DNA of 64,000 nt from Methanocella conradii HZ254 (GTDB lineage Archaea > Halobacteriota > Methanocellia > Methanocellales > Methanocellaceae). How positions within the stretch are numbered: position 1 is the first letter of the stretch; every line of letters starts with the position of its first letter. The translations under genes and the position numbers were made by a program. Shown piece after piece: positions 25,251 through 34,713 of this stretch. The notes under the pieces were generated by a model, which ran no database searches, had not been told where the DNA came from, and saw only the letters and a program-made list of their open reading frames with translations. The stretch is taken from the NCBI RefSeq assembly GCF_000251105.1, contig NC_017034.1, positions 2,314,439-2,378,438 of the forward strand, given 5' to 3'.

Positions 25251-26051
25251 TCAAGCCTTTACGTAAAGGGTGCCTTTTCCGGCCTCTGCACGGTCGCCCT
25301 GGTAGACCTTAAAGGGAGTTGCCTTGCCGTCAAATTCGACTTCCTGTGTCGTCTTTAGGGCAAAGCCGGGCATCATGGTCTCGATCTTGCCGAGAACGTA
25401 AATGGTGCCGCGGATCATCTGGGCGCCAACCCGGCCTGGGGAATCGCCGTAGATGACGATCTTTCCGCCAGGGTCCTTGGGGCCAAGCGCCCTGCCGGCG
25501 TGGATGCCAGCGTTTATGTCCACGTTACCCTTGACGGTGATCGTGCCGCCCATCATGTACTCGCCGATGTCGCAGCCGGCGTTGCCGTTAACGACGATTT
25601 CGCCGCCCTTCATGCCACGCCAGTCGCCCCTATACGAGGCTCCCAGGTAGTTGCCTGCGTTGCCCTCGATGACGAGCTTTCCGCCCTCCATCTGGATGCC
25701 CGCGAAGGCGTCTGCGTTGCCCTTGACGATGATGCTGCCGCCCTTCATCCAGGCGCCGCAGTACATGTCCACGTCGCCCTTACAGAGGATAGCGCCAGCC
25801 GTCATCTTGGCTCCGATGTACTTGACCCTCGGGACGCTCCCGTTGATGACTATGGCCTGGTCCTCCGCCCTGGCGGCGACTGTGCCGGAGATGTCGAAGA
25901 ACTTCCCTAAAGGCCAGGTGGTGTTACCCTCCCATACTTTTAGGGCCTTGATCTCGTCCAGGGTCTTGCCGGCGAAAACGTCGGGGCTGATGACCTCTGC
26001 CTCGAGGACGAGGTACTTCTCGCCATTGGGGGTTAAGGTTATCTTTTCCAT
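25251..26051 (-). CDS. fwdC: Formylmethanofuran dehydrogenase subunit C
   Basis: FwdC (266 aa) is the glutamate-synthase-alpha-like subunit: a right-handed beta-helix built from Gly-rich repeats (KGDVDMYCGAWMKGGSIIVK, KGNADAFAGIQMEGGKLVIE, NGNAGCDIGEYMMGGTITVK). It holds the Fwd complex together around FwdA and FwdB. It is the last gene of the ten-gene hdr/fwd operon, one base after the fwdA stop, and is followed by a hairpin. Confidence 0.95.
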   Translation of the reverse strand: MEKITLTPNGEKYLVLEAEVISPDVFAGKTLDEIKALKVWEGNTTWPLGKFFDISGTVAARAEDQAIVINGSVPRVKYIGAKMTAGAILCKGDVDMYCGAWMKGGSIIVKGNADAFAGIQMEGGKLVIEGNAGNYLGASYRGDWRGMKGGEIVVNGNAGCDIGEYMMGGTITVKGNVDINAGIHAGRALGPKDPGGKIVIYGDSPGRVGAQMIRGTIYVLGKIETMMPGFALKTTQEVEFDGKATPFKVYQGDRAEAGKGTLYVKA

Positions 26052-26052
26052 C

Positions 26053-27810
26053 TTAGTTACCTCCCGCCAGCGGCCCGGCTTTTATGACAGTCGGGTTAAC
26101 GAGGTATGCGTCCTGCACCGGGTAGTTGTTCAGCGTGACCGAGTAGTACTTCAGGAACTTGTCCACGATGTCGTTGGTGACTTCCTTGTTTTCGATGCCA
26201 TCCACCGCATTAGTCCAGACAGTGCTCTTGGTGGTGCCGTTGGAGACCACTTCGCCGTCCTTGATGACTATCTCGCCGCCCTTTATCGTGTAGGCCGCCC
26301 TCTCGAACGCCTTGACGACCGCCTCGGGCTTCTGCGTGGCATCCGTCGTCTTCGGGTTGTAGTTGTATATTGCGATGTCCGCATCTGCGCCTATGGCCAG
26401 GCTGCCCTTCTTCTTGCCCAGGCCGAGAGCCTTTGCCGGCCCTGCCCTGGTCATCTGGGCGATTTCGTAGAGCGTCATCTCTCGGTCGATAGACCCTATC
26501 TTGGTTCTCTCGGGCACCCACTTGTGGAGGGTCGCCAGCTTTGCGTCCCTCGCCTTCTTGCTCATGAGCCAGCTCATGACCGTTGGATAGCGGGTGAACG
26601 GCCCGGCGTTCGGATGGTCGGTGGTCATGAAGCACTTCATGGGGTCTTTAATAAGCAGGGCAAGCTCCAGCCCTATCGCCCACTGTATGCCGCAGACGTG
26701 CAGCTTGGGGTCGTAGATGTATGGAACGACTCCCGAGCCTGTCTCGAGCTCCACGTCCTCGTTTGCCCACTTCAGGTGGTTGAGCGAGTGCAGGCTGAAC
26801 TCCATCGGGCCATCCGCCGTCATGGTGGTGGTCTCGTCAAGGGTCACGAAGCCAGCGTCTACGGTAAGGTGGTCGTGGGAGTTCACGTAGTCCGCGATGG
26901 CGTCAGCCTTAGACTCGAAGTCCTTCCAGGAAGTACCACCGTAACAGTTGAACTGGGCGTGCGTGAAGTGCATGTTCTGGGTCCTTCCAGACTTCTTGTT
27001 TATCGGCATGTTCTCGGTCAACGCCAGCGTCTTCAGGGTCGTCGTGTAGTTGCCCGGATGGCCCAGGTTGTTGCCGTGAAGGTGTATGGAGTGCGGCAGG
27101 CCCAGGCGCTCGTTGGCCCCTGCAAGGCCCTTTATGATGTCCCTCGGGGTCACGTCGAAGTACGGGACGGGGTCGTCAATCGTGACGCAGTTCTTGCCCC
27201 AGCCCCACGCCTCAGTTCCTCCAGGGTTGACCAGCTTCACCACAAAGCCCTTGGTGGCCTTGAGCATCCAGGCGACGAAGGCGTCCAGCTTATCCCACTC
27301 GCCCCTCTTGATGTACTCCATGACGAGCCAGTTGTTGCCCAGTAGCGTGTAGGCTGACTCGTCTATGATGGGGGTGTCCCTTATCTCCTCATGGGTGTGC
27401 CTGGCCAGCAGCGGCGGCATGGCCGCCTCGTTGACCATCGTGTAGCCCATCATGGCATACCTGTAGCCCGTGGTGAACGTCGAGGGCACTGAGAAGCCTC
27501 CGCCCGCCCTCACGAGCTTCGTGCTGGCCATGATCCGGTCATCGTGAAGCTTGTCCTCGGGCCTGTATAGCCTTCCGACGTTGACCTTTGGGCCTGCGAC
27601 GTGCGAGTGGATATCGACTCCGCCAGCCATGACGGTCTTACCCCTGGCATCTATGACTTTAGCGCCGGTGGTAAGCCTGGAAGGCTCCACTATCTTGCCG
27701 TTCTGGACAGCGATATCCTTGACGTCACCATTTATGCCGCTCGCCGGGTCGTAAACGAACCCGTTCTTTATCAGGATTTCATTTGTTGCAGTTGTAGCTT
27801 TCTTGGCCAT
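26053..27810 (-). CDS. fwdA: Formylmethanofuran dehydrogenase subunit A (amidohydrolase)
   Basis: FwdA (585 aa) is the zinc-dependent amidohydrolase-fold subunit that joins formate, made at FwdB, to methanofuran to give formylmethanofuran. The metal motif GGVDIHSHVAG is near residue 65, further His segments include HSIHLHGNNLG and NMHFTHAQFN, and the Asp region TTDHPNAGPF is present. The N-terminal YDPASGINGD segment is typical. A long antisense open frame here is a by-product of codon bias. Confidence 0.96.
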   Translation of the reverse strand: MAKKATTATNEILIKNGFVYDPASGINGDVKDIAVQNGKIVEPSRLTTGAKVIDARGKTVMAGGVDIHSHVAGPKVNVGRLYRPEDKLHDDRIMASTKLVRAGGGFSVPSTFTTGYRYAMMGYTMVNEAAMPPLLARHTHEEIRDTPIIDESAYTLLGNNWLVMEYIKRGEWDKLDAFVAWMLKATKGFVVKLVNPGGTEAWGWGKNCVTIDDPVPYFDVTPRDIIKGLAGANERLGLPHSIHLHGNNLGHPGNYTTTLKTLALTENMPINKKSGRTQNMHFTHAQFNCYGGTSWKDFESKADAIADYVNSHDHLTVDAGFVTLDETTTMTADGPMEFSLHSLNHLKWANEDVELETGSGVVPYIYDPKLHVCGIQWAIGLELALLIKDPMKCFMTTDHPNAGPFTRYPTVMSWLMSKKARDAKLATLHKWVPERTKIGSIDREMTLYEIAQMTRAGPAKALGLGKKKGSLAIGADADIAIYNYNPKTTDATQKPEAVVKAFERAAYTIKGGEIVIKDGEVVSNGTTKSTVWTNAVDGIENKEVTNDIVDKFLKYYSVTLNNYPVQDAYLVNPTVIKAGPLAGGN

Positions 27811-27819
27811 GGTTCCACC

Positions 27820-29193
27820 TCAGTGATGCCCCTGTCCAGCGGGGATGCCCTTCAGCTCCTTTACTCTATTCAAAATCCTTCGTAGGATCTCCTCGTCTGA
27901 GAGGATGCCCTTAGGAGCGTCTACGACCTTCCTGCAGCGGATTGGCACGTTGTCCATGCGATAGGCAGTGCCCTCCTCCTCTACGCCGATTATGCTTGAC
28001 GGTATGACGAGCTTGGATATGCCAGTCGTGGGAGTATAGTGCGGGTCAATCGCTATCGTCGGTATCTGGGCGTAGTACTTCATCGCCTCCACCGGGAAGT
28101 GTGCGCCCGGGTCTGACGCGATGATGAGGGCAGCGTCGCATTCATGCCTCAGCAGTATGTCGTTCGCGGCGGTCTCTCCCGGGTTATACCGCGGGTAGCC
28201 CCTGGAGAAGTCCATGGCGAACGGGAAGCCCGACTGCCAGGACATGACCTGGCCGCTTCCAGTAACGTTGTAGTGGCCTCGCATGGGTATGAGGTTGAAC
28301 TTCGTATACTTGTTCATGTCCTGCGTCCAGCTGATGGCCATGTCGATGTTGCGGTGCTTGCCCGTCGTCTGGGTTACCCCCATTCCGAAGAAGAGCAGGC
28401 CGAACTTCTTGGATTTCGCCACCTCGGCGAGCTCCTTGATCTGCTCCTTCTTTACGCCTGCAACCACGTCGGGGATGTCCTCGCCCCTAGTTACCGTCCT
28501 TAAGGCGTCTAGTAATTCGTAGTCCTTGCCCTGCTCTACCTGTATGTAGATGTCTGCCTGCTTGGCGGTGTCCGTCGGCCTGGGGTCCACTACCACTAGC
28601 GTGCGGTCATCAAAGCCCCTCTCTGTGAAGAAGCCTCTCGGGTAAATCGTGTAGCGGCTCATGTGCCTCGGGTGGGCATGAATGGGATTGCAGCCCCAGT
28701 ATATTATGAGGTCTGCCCTGTTCTTGACCTCCCCCAGCGTACACATAGGCGCGCCCACGGTCTGGATGGCTAAAATGCTTGGGCCATGGCAGACCGAAGC
28801 CGTGTTATCCGTTACGCCGCCAGTGACCTCGGCAAGCTCGTTGCCTATCTCCTGCGCCTCGCACGACGTTGAAGACCAGCCATAGTATAGCGGCCTCTTC
28901 GCGCTAGCCAGGATCTGAGCTGCCTTCTCTATGGCATAATCATAGCTCACAGGGGTGAACTCAGTGGTGCCATCCTCCCTCTCGAGAGGCTGCATTATCC
29001 TGTGGCCGGCCTGCGCCGACTTGAACTTCTCGTTGCCTATTATACAAGCGTTCATCGTGTCGACAATCCTGTTGCCGTCGAGCACGACCTTTATGTCGTC
29101 GCAAAGGGTTCCACAGAACGGGCAGACCACATCCGTTACCACTCTTAGGCCTTCTGGCTTCGTAGCGGTTTCTGTCTTTTGAATCTCTATCAT
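27820..29193 (-). CDS. fwdB: Formylmethanofuran dehydrogenase subunit B
   Basis: FwdB (457 aa) is the molybdopterin/tungstopterin catalytic subunit that reduces CO2 to formate with low-potential electrons. A 4Fe-4S-type Cys motif is at the N-terminus (CPFCGTLCDDI, then a downstream Cys in NACIIG). The metal-ligand Cys is in NTASVCHGPSILA (TGC, not selenocysteine), followed by YWGCNPIHAHPRHMSRY and VVDPRPTDTAKQAD. W and Mo isoenzymes cannot be told apart from this alone. It ends overlapping fwdA's upstream spacer and overlaps fwdD by one base. Confidence 0.95.
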   Translation of the reverse strand: MIEIQKTETATKPEGLRVVTDVVCPFCGTLCDDIKVVLDGNRIVDTMNACIIGNEKFKSAQAGHRIMQPLEREDGTTEFTPVSYDYAIEKAAQILASAKRPLYYGWSSTSCEAQEIGNELAEVTGGVTDNTASVCHGPSILAIQTVGAPMCTLGEVKNRADLIIYWGCNPIHAHPRHMSRYTIYPRGFFTERGFDDRTLVVVDPRPTDTAKQADIYIQVEQGKDYELLDALRTVTRGEDIPDVVAGVKKEQIKELAEVAKSKKFGLLFFGMGVTQTTGKHRNIDMAISWTQDMNKYTKFNLIPMRGHYNVTGSGQVMSWQSGFPFAMDFSRGYPRYNPGETAANDILLRHECDAALIIASDPGAHFPVEAMKYYAQIPTIAIDPHYTPTTGISKLVIPSSIIGVEEEGTAYRMDNVPIRCRKVVDAPKGILSDEEILRRILNRVKELKGIPAGQGHH

Positions 29194-29600
29194 TATGCCT
29201 TCTCCTTTAGTAATGTGGTCTTCTGAAGCAGCTCGATGCCGTTCAGAACTTTCTCGTTAGGCGCTGGCTCAATCGTCACCTTTACTCCTTTGAAGTGGGG
29301 CATGCCCGTGGAATACGTGTTCGGGCTCGTAACCTGGTTTGCCCAGGGCCCCATGGGAATAAAGACCAGCCCAGGGTGTGGACCCTGGGTTGTTTTGACC
29401 GCCCTAACGACTACCTCTCCGTAGGCTGACTTGACCCTCACGGTCTGGCCCGGGAATACCTTGAGCTTTTTTAAATCAGCCACGTCCATCTCGCATATCC
29501 CGCAGGCCTTTACATACTCTTCATCATGCTTGTGTCCCTCGATGGCGACACCCTGCATGAATGTCCTGCCTGATATCAGGTTCACTTCGATAGCAGTCAT
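29193..29600 (-). CDS. fwdD: Formylmethanofuran dehydrogenase subunit D
   Basis: FwdD (135 aa from ATG 29600, after an AGGAG site) is the separate molybdopterin-dinucleotide-binding domain that completes the FwdB active site. Motifs include LISGRTFMQGVAIEGHK, VAD(LKKLKVFPGQTVRVKS)AYGEV and the GPWANQVTSPNTYSTGMP loop that contacts the pterin. It sits between mvhD and fwdB; a GTG upstream at 29630 would overlap mvhD and is less likely. Confidence 0.92.
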   Translation of the reverse strand: MTAIEVNLISGRTFMQGVAIEGHKHDEEYVKACGICEMDVADLKKLKVFPGQTVRVKSAYGEVVVRAVKTTQGPHPGLVFIPMGPWANQVTSPNTYSTGMPHFKGVKVTIEPAPNEKVLNGIELLQKTTLLKEKA

Positions 29601-29626
29601 TTTCGGGTCTCCTGAGGAAGCCCCGG

Positions 29627-30154
29627 TCACTTCTTCTGGACCGGTGCGGCTTCCAGCTTCTTACCAGCGCTTGCCTTTGCGATCTCGGCCAGGTCCTCGT
29701 CCGCGGCGGCTGCATGGCCAGCTTCGGCCGCCACCTTGACCTTCTTCTGGACGGGACTCGGGCCCAGCTTCTTGATGGTATTGACCATGTCCTTGACGAC
29801 CTCCGCCCACAGGGCACCTTCGGATGCCGAGACGAACGTCATCTTGAGCCTTCTCGGGTCAATGCCATACTGCTCTAAGACTTTCCTGGTTAAAGCGATC
29901 CTGCGCCTCGCCTTGTAGTTGCCCGCTATATAGTGACAGTCGCCGATGTGGCAGCCAGACACGAGCACGGCGTCGGCTCCGAGGCTGAACGCCTCGAGGA
30001 TGAACGCAGGGTCGATGCGGCCCGTACACATCACGCGGATGACGCGGACGTTGGGCGGGTACTGTATTCTAGATGTCCCTGCAAGGTCTGCGCCCGCGTA
30101 GGTACACCAGTTGCACAGGATACCGAGTATCTTGGGTTCGAACTCGTCTGCCAT
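29627..30154 (-). CDS. mvhD: Methyl-viologen-reducing hydrogenase delta subunit, extended C-terminus
   Basis: MvhD (175 aa) carries a [2Fe-2S] cluster and passes electrons from the MvhAG hydrogenase to HdrA. Motifs are ILCNWCTYAGADLAG, VIRVMCTGRIDP, ADAVLVSGCHIGDCHY and NYKARRR. After the usual end (about residue 138) comes a tail of about 35 residues, rich in Ala, Lys and Glu, with PVQKK twice (near residues 133 and the end). The tail is atypical. It sits between hdrA and fwdD, matching the physical chain of the complex. Confidence 0.94.
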   Translation of the reverse strand: MADEFEPKILGILCNWCTYAGADLAGTSRIQYPPNVRVIRVMCTGRIDPAFILEAFSLGADAVLVSGCHIGDCHYIAGNYKARRRIALTRKVLEQYGIDPRRLKMTFVSASEGALWAEVVKDMVNTIKKLGPSPVQKKVKVAAEAGHAAAADEDLAEIAKASAGKKLEAAPVQKK

Positions 30155-30156
30155 TT

Positions 30157-32136
30157 TTACGCACCTCCAGCAGGGGTGAACAATGCTGCAATCTGCGCCC
30201 TTATCTGGTCATTCTTGAAGTGCTGCATAGTTATCGCTTTTGCAGGGCATGCTGCGCCACAGGTGCCGCAGCCCTTACACATGGCATCGTTCACGCTAGC
30301 CCTTCTGTGGCCCTCACTTATCACGTTGAGCGTGATGGCCTTGTACGGGCACAGGCTTCCGCATACGCCGCAGCCCGAGCAGAGGTCTTCATTGACCTTT
30401 GCCGCGATGGGCTCAAGGGCCACCTTGCCCTGGTTGATCGGAACCTGCGCTGCCGCAGCCGCGCCTGCAGCCTGGGCAACCGTGTCTGGAATGTCCTTCG
30501 GGCCCTGGCAGCAGCCCGCCAGGTATATGCCATCCGTGCTCGTGGAGAACGGGTTCAGCTTCGGATGCGCTTCCAGCAAGAACTTGTCCGGGCTTCTGGA
30601 TATGGTGAGCTTGTTCCTTAGAAGCTCGGTCTCAGCCTTCGGGACTATAGCTGAAGCTAGCACCACCATATCGGCCTCAAGCGCTACAGGCGTGCCCAAC
30701 AACGTGTCCTCAGCGTGCACGATCAAGTTCTTATTAACAGGGTTCTCCTCTATGTAAGAGACCCTGCCCCTGATGAACTTGGCGCCTTCATCCTGAATCC
30801 TGTAGTAGAACTCCTCATAAGCCTTGCCAAAAGCCCTGATATCCATGTAGAATATGTAGGGCACGGTGCCCGGCATCTTCTCCATGATCTGGTGGGCGTG
30901 CTTGAGCGAGTACATGCAGCAGACTCTCGAGCAGTATGGGTTGGCGTCCTGGTCCCTCGAGCCGGCGCACAAAACGAACGCGACGCTGTGCGGCTTCTGG
31001 CCGTCAGACGGCCGGATAAGCTTGCCACCAGTCGGGCCTGAAGCGTTTATGAGCCTCTCGAACTGCAAGCCAGTGATGACGTTATCGTAGACGCCGTAGC
31101 CCCACTCCTCCTTCTTCTGAATCTCGTACAGGTCAAAGCCGGTGGCGACGATAATCGTGCCCACCTTGATCTCGACGAGCTCGTCCTTCATGTTCAGGTC
31201 TATGGCGTTCTTGTCACCACACTTCTTCACGCAAAGCTCACACTTTATACAGCTGTTAAAGTCAACGGTGTACTTGAGCGGGACTGCCTGCGGGAAGGGC
31301 ACGTATATGGCCTTCCTCGGGCCCAGGCCGAGGTCGAACTCGTTACCCTTGGTGACCGGGCAAACTGCCGCGCAGTCACCACAGCCGTTACAATCGGCTT
31401 CCTTGACGCCACGGGCCTTCCGCCTCACAGTGACGGTGAAATTCCCGATGTAGCCGTCCACCTTTTCGACTTCAGAGTAGGTTAACAGCTTAATGTTGGG
31501 GTGCCTTTCGACGTCCACCATCTTCGGGGTCAGGATACACTGCGAGCAGTCCAGGGTCGGGAACGTCTTGTCCAGCCTGGACATGTTGCCGCCTATGCTC
31601 GGCTCTTTCTCGACCAGGTATGTGGTAATCCCGGAGTCCGCAGTCTCCAGCGCGGCCTGGATACCCGCGACGCCGCCGCCGATTACCATTACCGCCTTCT
31701 CGACCGGTATGTACTTCGTATCGAGCGGCTCGAGCAGCGATGCCCTCGCCACGGACATCCTTATGATGTCCTTCGCCTTCTCCGTCGCCCTCTCCGGCTC
31801 CTTCATGTGGATCCAGGAGGATTGCTCACGAATGTTCGCCATCTCGAATATGAAAGGATTCAACCCGCCAGCTGCACAGGTCTTCCTGAAGGTCGGCTCG
31901 TGCAGGCGGGGCGAGCAAGCAGCCACCACTACTGCCTCAAGGTTATGCTCCTTGATGGCATCCCTGATCTTCGCCTGACCGGGCGTGGAGCACATATACG
32001 TATAATTCTCAGCGTGCACCACATTAGGAAGCGTCTTAGCGTACTCGACCATTTTTTCGATTGGAATGACGCCCGCTATGTTAGTACCGCAGTGACAGAT
32101 GAACACTCCAACTCTGTTAGGTTTCTTCTCAGCCAT
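30157..32136 (-). CDS. hdrA: Heterodisulfide reductase subunit A
   Basis: HdrA (659 aa) is the FAD subunit where electron bifurcation occurs: electrons from H2 are split between CoM-S-S-CoB reduction at HdrB and low-potential ferredoxin. Motifs are VFICHCGTNIAG at the N-terminus, the FAD-binding GGGVAGIQAALETADSG, the SQCILTPKM Cys region and four ferredoxin motifs (CNGCGDCAAVCP, CIKCELCVKKCG, CSGCGVCGSLCP, CKGCGTCGAACP). No selenocysteine is needed. It overlaps nothing and lies 10 nt after hdrB. Confidence 0.96.
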   Translation of the reverse strand: MAEKKPNRVGVFICHCGTNIAGVIPIEKMVEYAKTLPNVVHAENYTYMCSTPGQAKIRDAIKEHNLEAVVVAACSPRLHEPTFRKTCAAGGLNPFIFEMANIREQSSWIHMKEPERATEKAKDIIRMSVARASLLEPLDTKYIPVEKAVMVIGGGVAGIQAALETADSGITTYLVEKEPSIGGNMSRLDKTFPTLDCSQCILTPKMVDVERHPNIKLLTYSEVEKVDGYIGNFTVTVRRKARGVKEADCNGCGDCAAVCPVTKGNEFDLGLGPRKAIYVPFPQAVPLKYTVDFNSCIKCELCVKKCGDKNAIDLNMKDELVEIKVGTIIVATGFDLYEIQKKEEWGYGVYDNVITGLQFERLINASGPTGGKLIRPSDGQKPHSVAFVLCAGSRDQDANPYCSRVCCMYSLKHAHQIMEKMPGTVPYIFYMDIRAFGKAYEEFYYRIQDEGAKFIRGRVSYIEENPVNKNLIVHAEDTLLGTPVALEADMVVLASAIVPKAETELLRNKLTISRSPDKFLLEAHPKLNPFSTSTDGIYLAGCCQGPKDIPDTVAQAAGAAAAAQVPINQGKVALEPIAAKVNEDLCSGCGVCGSLCPYKAITLNVISEGHRRASVNDAMCKGCGTCGAACPAKAITMQHFKNDQIRAQIAALFTPAGGA

Positions 32137-32146
32137 TTCTCATCCC

Positions 32147-33055
32147 TCACACAATCTTATCCAGCAACGAGTCTACTTTTATCACGTGCGCCTCCAGTCC
32201 CAGCTCGTCCGGGCTCATGCCCTGGGCGAGGCCCAGCAATTGCCCGTAATGGAGCACCGGGATGTCGTAGCTGTCGCCGAACTTCTCCTTGATCTCGAGC
32301 TGTCCCCTATCGAACTGGAGGTGACAGAACGGACAAACGTCCACCACGCAATCCACTCCGACCTGAGACATGTTCTTGAGCTTCTCGTTGGTCATGTCCA
32401 GCGCAAAGTCTATCTTATAGCCTCGCACTCCTCCGCCTGCTCCACAGCACATCATCTTGTCCTTGTAGTTTACGCTCCTGGCGCCCAGCACCTCTACCAT
32501 CTCGTCCAGGAACGTCGGGACTTCGGTCGAGAACGCCGCACTGCCAAATTTCCTGTCCCTTCCAGGCTTGAGCAAGTGGCAGCCGTAGTGGATGCCCACC
32601 TTAATCCCGTTGAGCGGCTGTACCACGCTGTCCCTTATCTTTTTCAGGCCTACGTCAGTGTATAGCTGTTCTGCAACGTGCCTGATCTCAATAGAGCCCT
32701 TGAACTGCATGTCGGCCAGCTTTAAGAGGTCGTTGACCTTGGCCTTTTCAGCAGGATTCTCCTTAAGCCTCTCGTTCACGTCGTAGAGAGACTTATAGCA
32801 GCCGTTGCACAAAACGCTACAGTCCAGGCCCATCTGCTCTGACAGGCAGATGTTCCTTGCGGCCAAAGCTTCCCATGTGAGTATGTCCATGGACCCGAAC
32901 GCGCCGGGAGCGGGGCAGCATCCCGCGCCTTTGAGGTCCACCAGCTCCAGGCCGAGGTTTTTCGCCGTCTTGATGGTCGATGCCTCGATGCCCGGGTACC
33001 TATTCGGGGCTATGCATCCCAGGAATAATGAAGACTTGAATTTAGTTTCGCTCAT
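32147..33055 (-). CDS. hdrB: Heterodisulfide reductase subunit B
   Basis: HdrB (302 aa) holds the two noncubane [4Fe-4S] clusters that cleave the CoM-S-S-CoB heterodisulfide. Both CCG-type domains are visible: first FLGCIAPNRYPG, GAGCCPAPGAFG, LCNGCYKSL; second YGCHLLKPG, MMCCGAGGGVRGY, CPFCHLQFD. Its start overlaps the end of hdrC by 4 nt, showing coupling. Confidence 0.96.
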   Translation of the reverse strand: MSETKFKSSLFLGCIAPNRYPGIEASTIKTAKNLGLELVDLKGAGCCPAPGAFGSMDILTWEALAARNICLSEQMGLDCSVLCNGCYKSLYDVNERLKENPAEKAKVNDLLKLADMQFKGSIEIRHVAEQLYTDVGLKKIRDSVVQPLNGIKVGIHYGCHLLKPGRDRKFGSAAFSTEVPTFLDEMVEVLGARSVNYKDKMMCCGAGGGVRGYKIDFALDMTNEKLKNMSQVGVDCVVDVCPFCHLQFDRGQLEIKEKFGDSYDIPVLHYGQLLGLAQGMSPDELGLEAHVIKVDSLLDKIV

Positions 33056-33594
33056 TTCTTACCACCTTCCACAGCGGCCTTAATGGCCATCAAACCTGTC
33101 GCCTCCAGTATCTTCTGTACGCCAGGTATGTACTCGGGGTACATGTGAGTCGTGGGCGGCTCCGCCGTCAGGCCAAGCTTCTTGCGTAGAGCCCTGTTTG
33201 CGTCGTTGTTGGGCACGCCGTGGCCGGTCTGGTAGATGAAGCCCGCGGTCGCTAGGAAGTTCTTCGGCACGATGTGCTGCCTGGTGGCCATGTTCCTCAA
33301 CGCGATGATGACGTCCGTCGGCTTCACGTGTCTCGGGCACCTGTCAGTGCAGGTATAGCACGTCGAGCAGTACCATATCTCGTCGCTCTTCAGCAGCTCA
33401 TCCTTTAGCCCGAGCGCCGTCATCCTCATTATCTTTCTGGTTCTTAGGGCGTTCCTCCTGCCCATTGGGCAGCCACCCGTACAGGTGCCGCACTGGTAGC
33501 ACACGGAGATGTTCTCCCCGCCAGCCTTCTCGACCTCATGGGTAAAGTTCACGAGGCCCTTGTTCAAGTTTAAAACCTGTGATTCCAATGCCAT
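33052..33594 (-). CDS. hdrC: Heterodisulfide reductase subunit C
   Basis: HdrC (180 aa) carries two [4Fe-4S] clusters that relay electrons from HdrA to HdrB. Ferredoxin motifs are CYQCGTCTGGCPMG and CSTCYTCTDRCPRHVKPTD. It is the soluble type with no membrane helix, consistent with a cytochrome-free Hdr. It lies 3 nt downstream of fwdF. Confidence 0.95.
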   Translation of the reverse strand: MALESQVLNLNKGLVNFTHEVEKAGGENISVCYQCGTCTGGCPMGRRNALRTRKIMRMTALGLKDELLKSDEIWYCSTCYTCTDRCPRHVKPTDVIIALRNMATRQHIVPKNFLATAGFIYQTGHGVPNNDANRALRKKLGLTAEPPTTHMYPEYIPGVQKILEATGLMAIKAAVEGGKK

Positions 33595-33597
33595 TTT

Positions 33598-34692
33598 TTA
33601 CGCCCCCTGAATCTTGGGAGTCTTCTCTGCCATCAGCTTATCAGCGATCTTCTTGGAAAGATTGGTCTCCTCGCCCTTCCAGTTAATCTTGGTCCTCTTC
33701 ATCTTTATGGTGCCGTCAGCCGGACAGGCGTTAATGCATGCGCCGCAGAACATGCAGAAGTCCTTATTGTACATGAGCTTTCCAGGCTTCTGGCCCGCCT
33801 CCTCAACTGGCGGGATGTAAAGCGCGTTCGCCGGGCACACCTCGACGCATGTCGAGCATCCTGCCGGGCACTTATCCGTCACCAGCTCGTACTCGCCCTC
33901 GAATACCTTGCTGACCTTTGCCGCCTCCTGCGGGCAGATGACCTGGCACCACGAACAGGTGATACACTCGTCCAGGTTGATGTCCACCTTGCCGCTCAGC
34001 TTCGGCTTGGCGAGCTCCTTCCGCTCCAGCTTGATTGCCTCCTCCGGACAGGCCGAGATGCATAGCTGGCAATAGTCGCACTTCTTCTCGTCAAAAGTAA
34101 GCTTGCCGATCTTCTTAACCGTGAGGGGCGTTGGCTCCTTATAGTCTATCTTATAAGCGTCACAAAGCTCTGCGCAGATGCCACACAGCGTGCACTTATC
34201 CTCATCGAGCTTAAAGTCGAGCACGTACTTCGTGTTCGTCGAAGCAGCCTTGTGGCCCTGGTCGACGTCCGCCACCTCCCTCTTGATGGCGTCCCTGGGG
34301 CAAACCTCTTCACAAAGCACGCAAAGGGTACACTTCTCGGGGTCGATCTTGGCGTCCTTCGCTAACTGGGGGAAGCCCTGCTGCTCGATGATTGGCAGCT
34401 TTGGCTGCCCATCGACGGTCAGCTTTACCGCGTCGAACGGGCACATTATGTTGCACACGCCACAATACGAGCACTTCTTAGGGTCTATGTCGATCTTTGC
34501 GACCTGCGCCTTACCCCTTCCAACCGCTCCGATAGGCCCGCGGGAAATGGCCTCTTCGGGACAGGCGTCGATGCACACTCCACAACCAGTACACTTGTCG
34601 AGGTCAACCGTTAAGTTTGACTTAGTCAACAACAGTTTCTGCTCGACGTCCAGCTTGTTGTTCTCTATTTTTTTCGCATAACTGGGAAACAA
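33598..34692 (-). CDS. fwdF: Polyferredoxin FwdF with eight [4Fe-4S] motifs
   Basis: The 364-aa protein holds eight ferredoxin motifs in tandem (CTGCGVCIDACP, CSYCGVCNIMCP, CTLCVLCEEVCP, CTLCGICAELC, CDYCQLCISACP, CITCSWCQVICP, CSTCVEVCP and CMFCGACINACP). It would wire the formylmethanofuran dehydrogenase to HdrA. The start is a TTG preceded by a strong AGGAGGAG site. In the known Hdr-Fwd supercomplexes, FwdF forms the electron wire, and its position here directly before hdrC fits. Confidence 0.93.
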   Translation of the reverse strand: MFPSYAKKIENNKLDVEQKLLLTKSNLTVDLDKCTGCGVCIDACPEEAISRGPIGAVGRGKAQVAKIDIDPKKCSYCGVCNIMCPFDAVKLTVDGQPKLPIIEQQGFPQLAKDAKIDPEKCTLCVLCEEVCPRDAIKREVADVDQGHKAASTNTKYVLDFKLDEDKCTLCGICAELCDAYKIDYKEPTPLTVKKIGKLTFDEKKCDYCQLCISACPEEAIKLERKELAKPKLSGKVDINLDECITCSWCQVICPQEAAKVSKVFEGEYELVTDKCPAGCSTCVEVCPANALYIPPVEEAGQKPGKLMYNKDFCMFCGACINACPADGTIKMKRTKINWKGEETNLSKKIADKLMAEKTPKIQGA

Positions 34693-34713
34693 GTATCTTC
34701 TCCTCCTATACGT

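Noticed and set aside
25651..27345. 564-codon open frame antisense to fwdA/fwdC
   Set aside because: It mirrors GC-rich codons of clearly conserved Fwd genes, and its translation lacks any recognisable motif.
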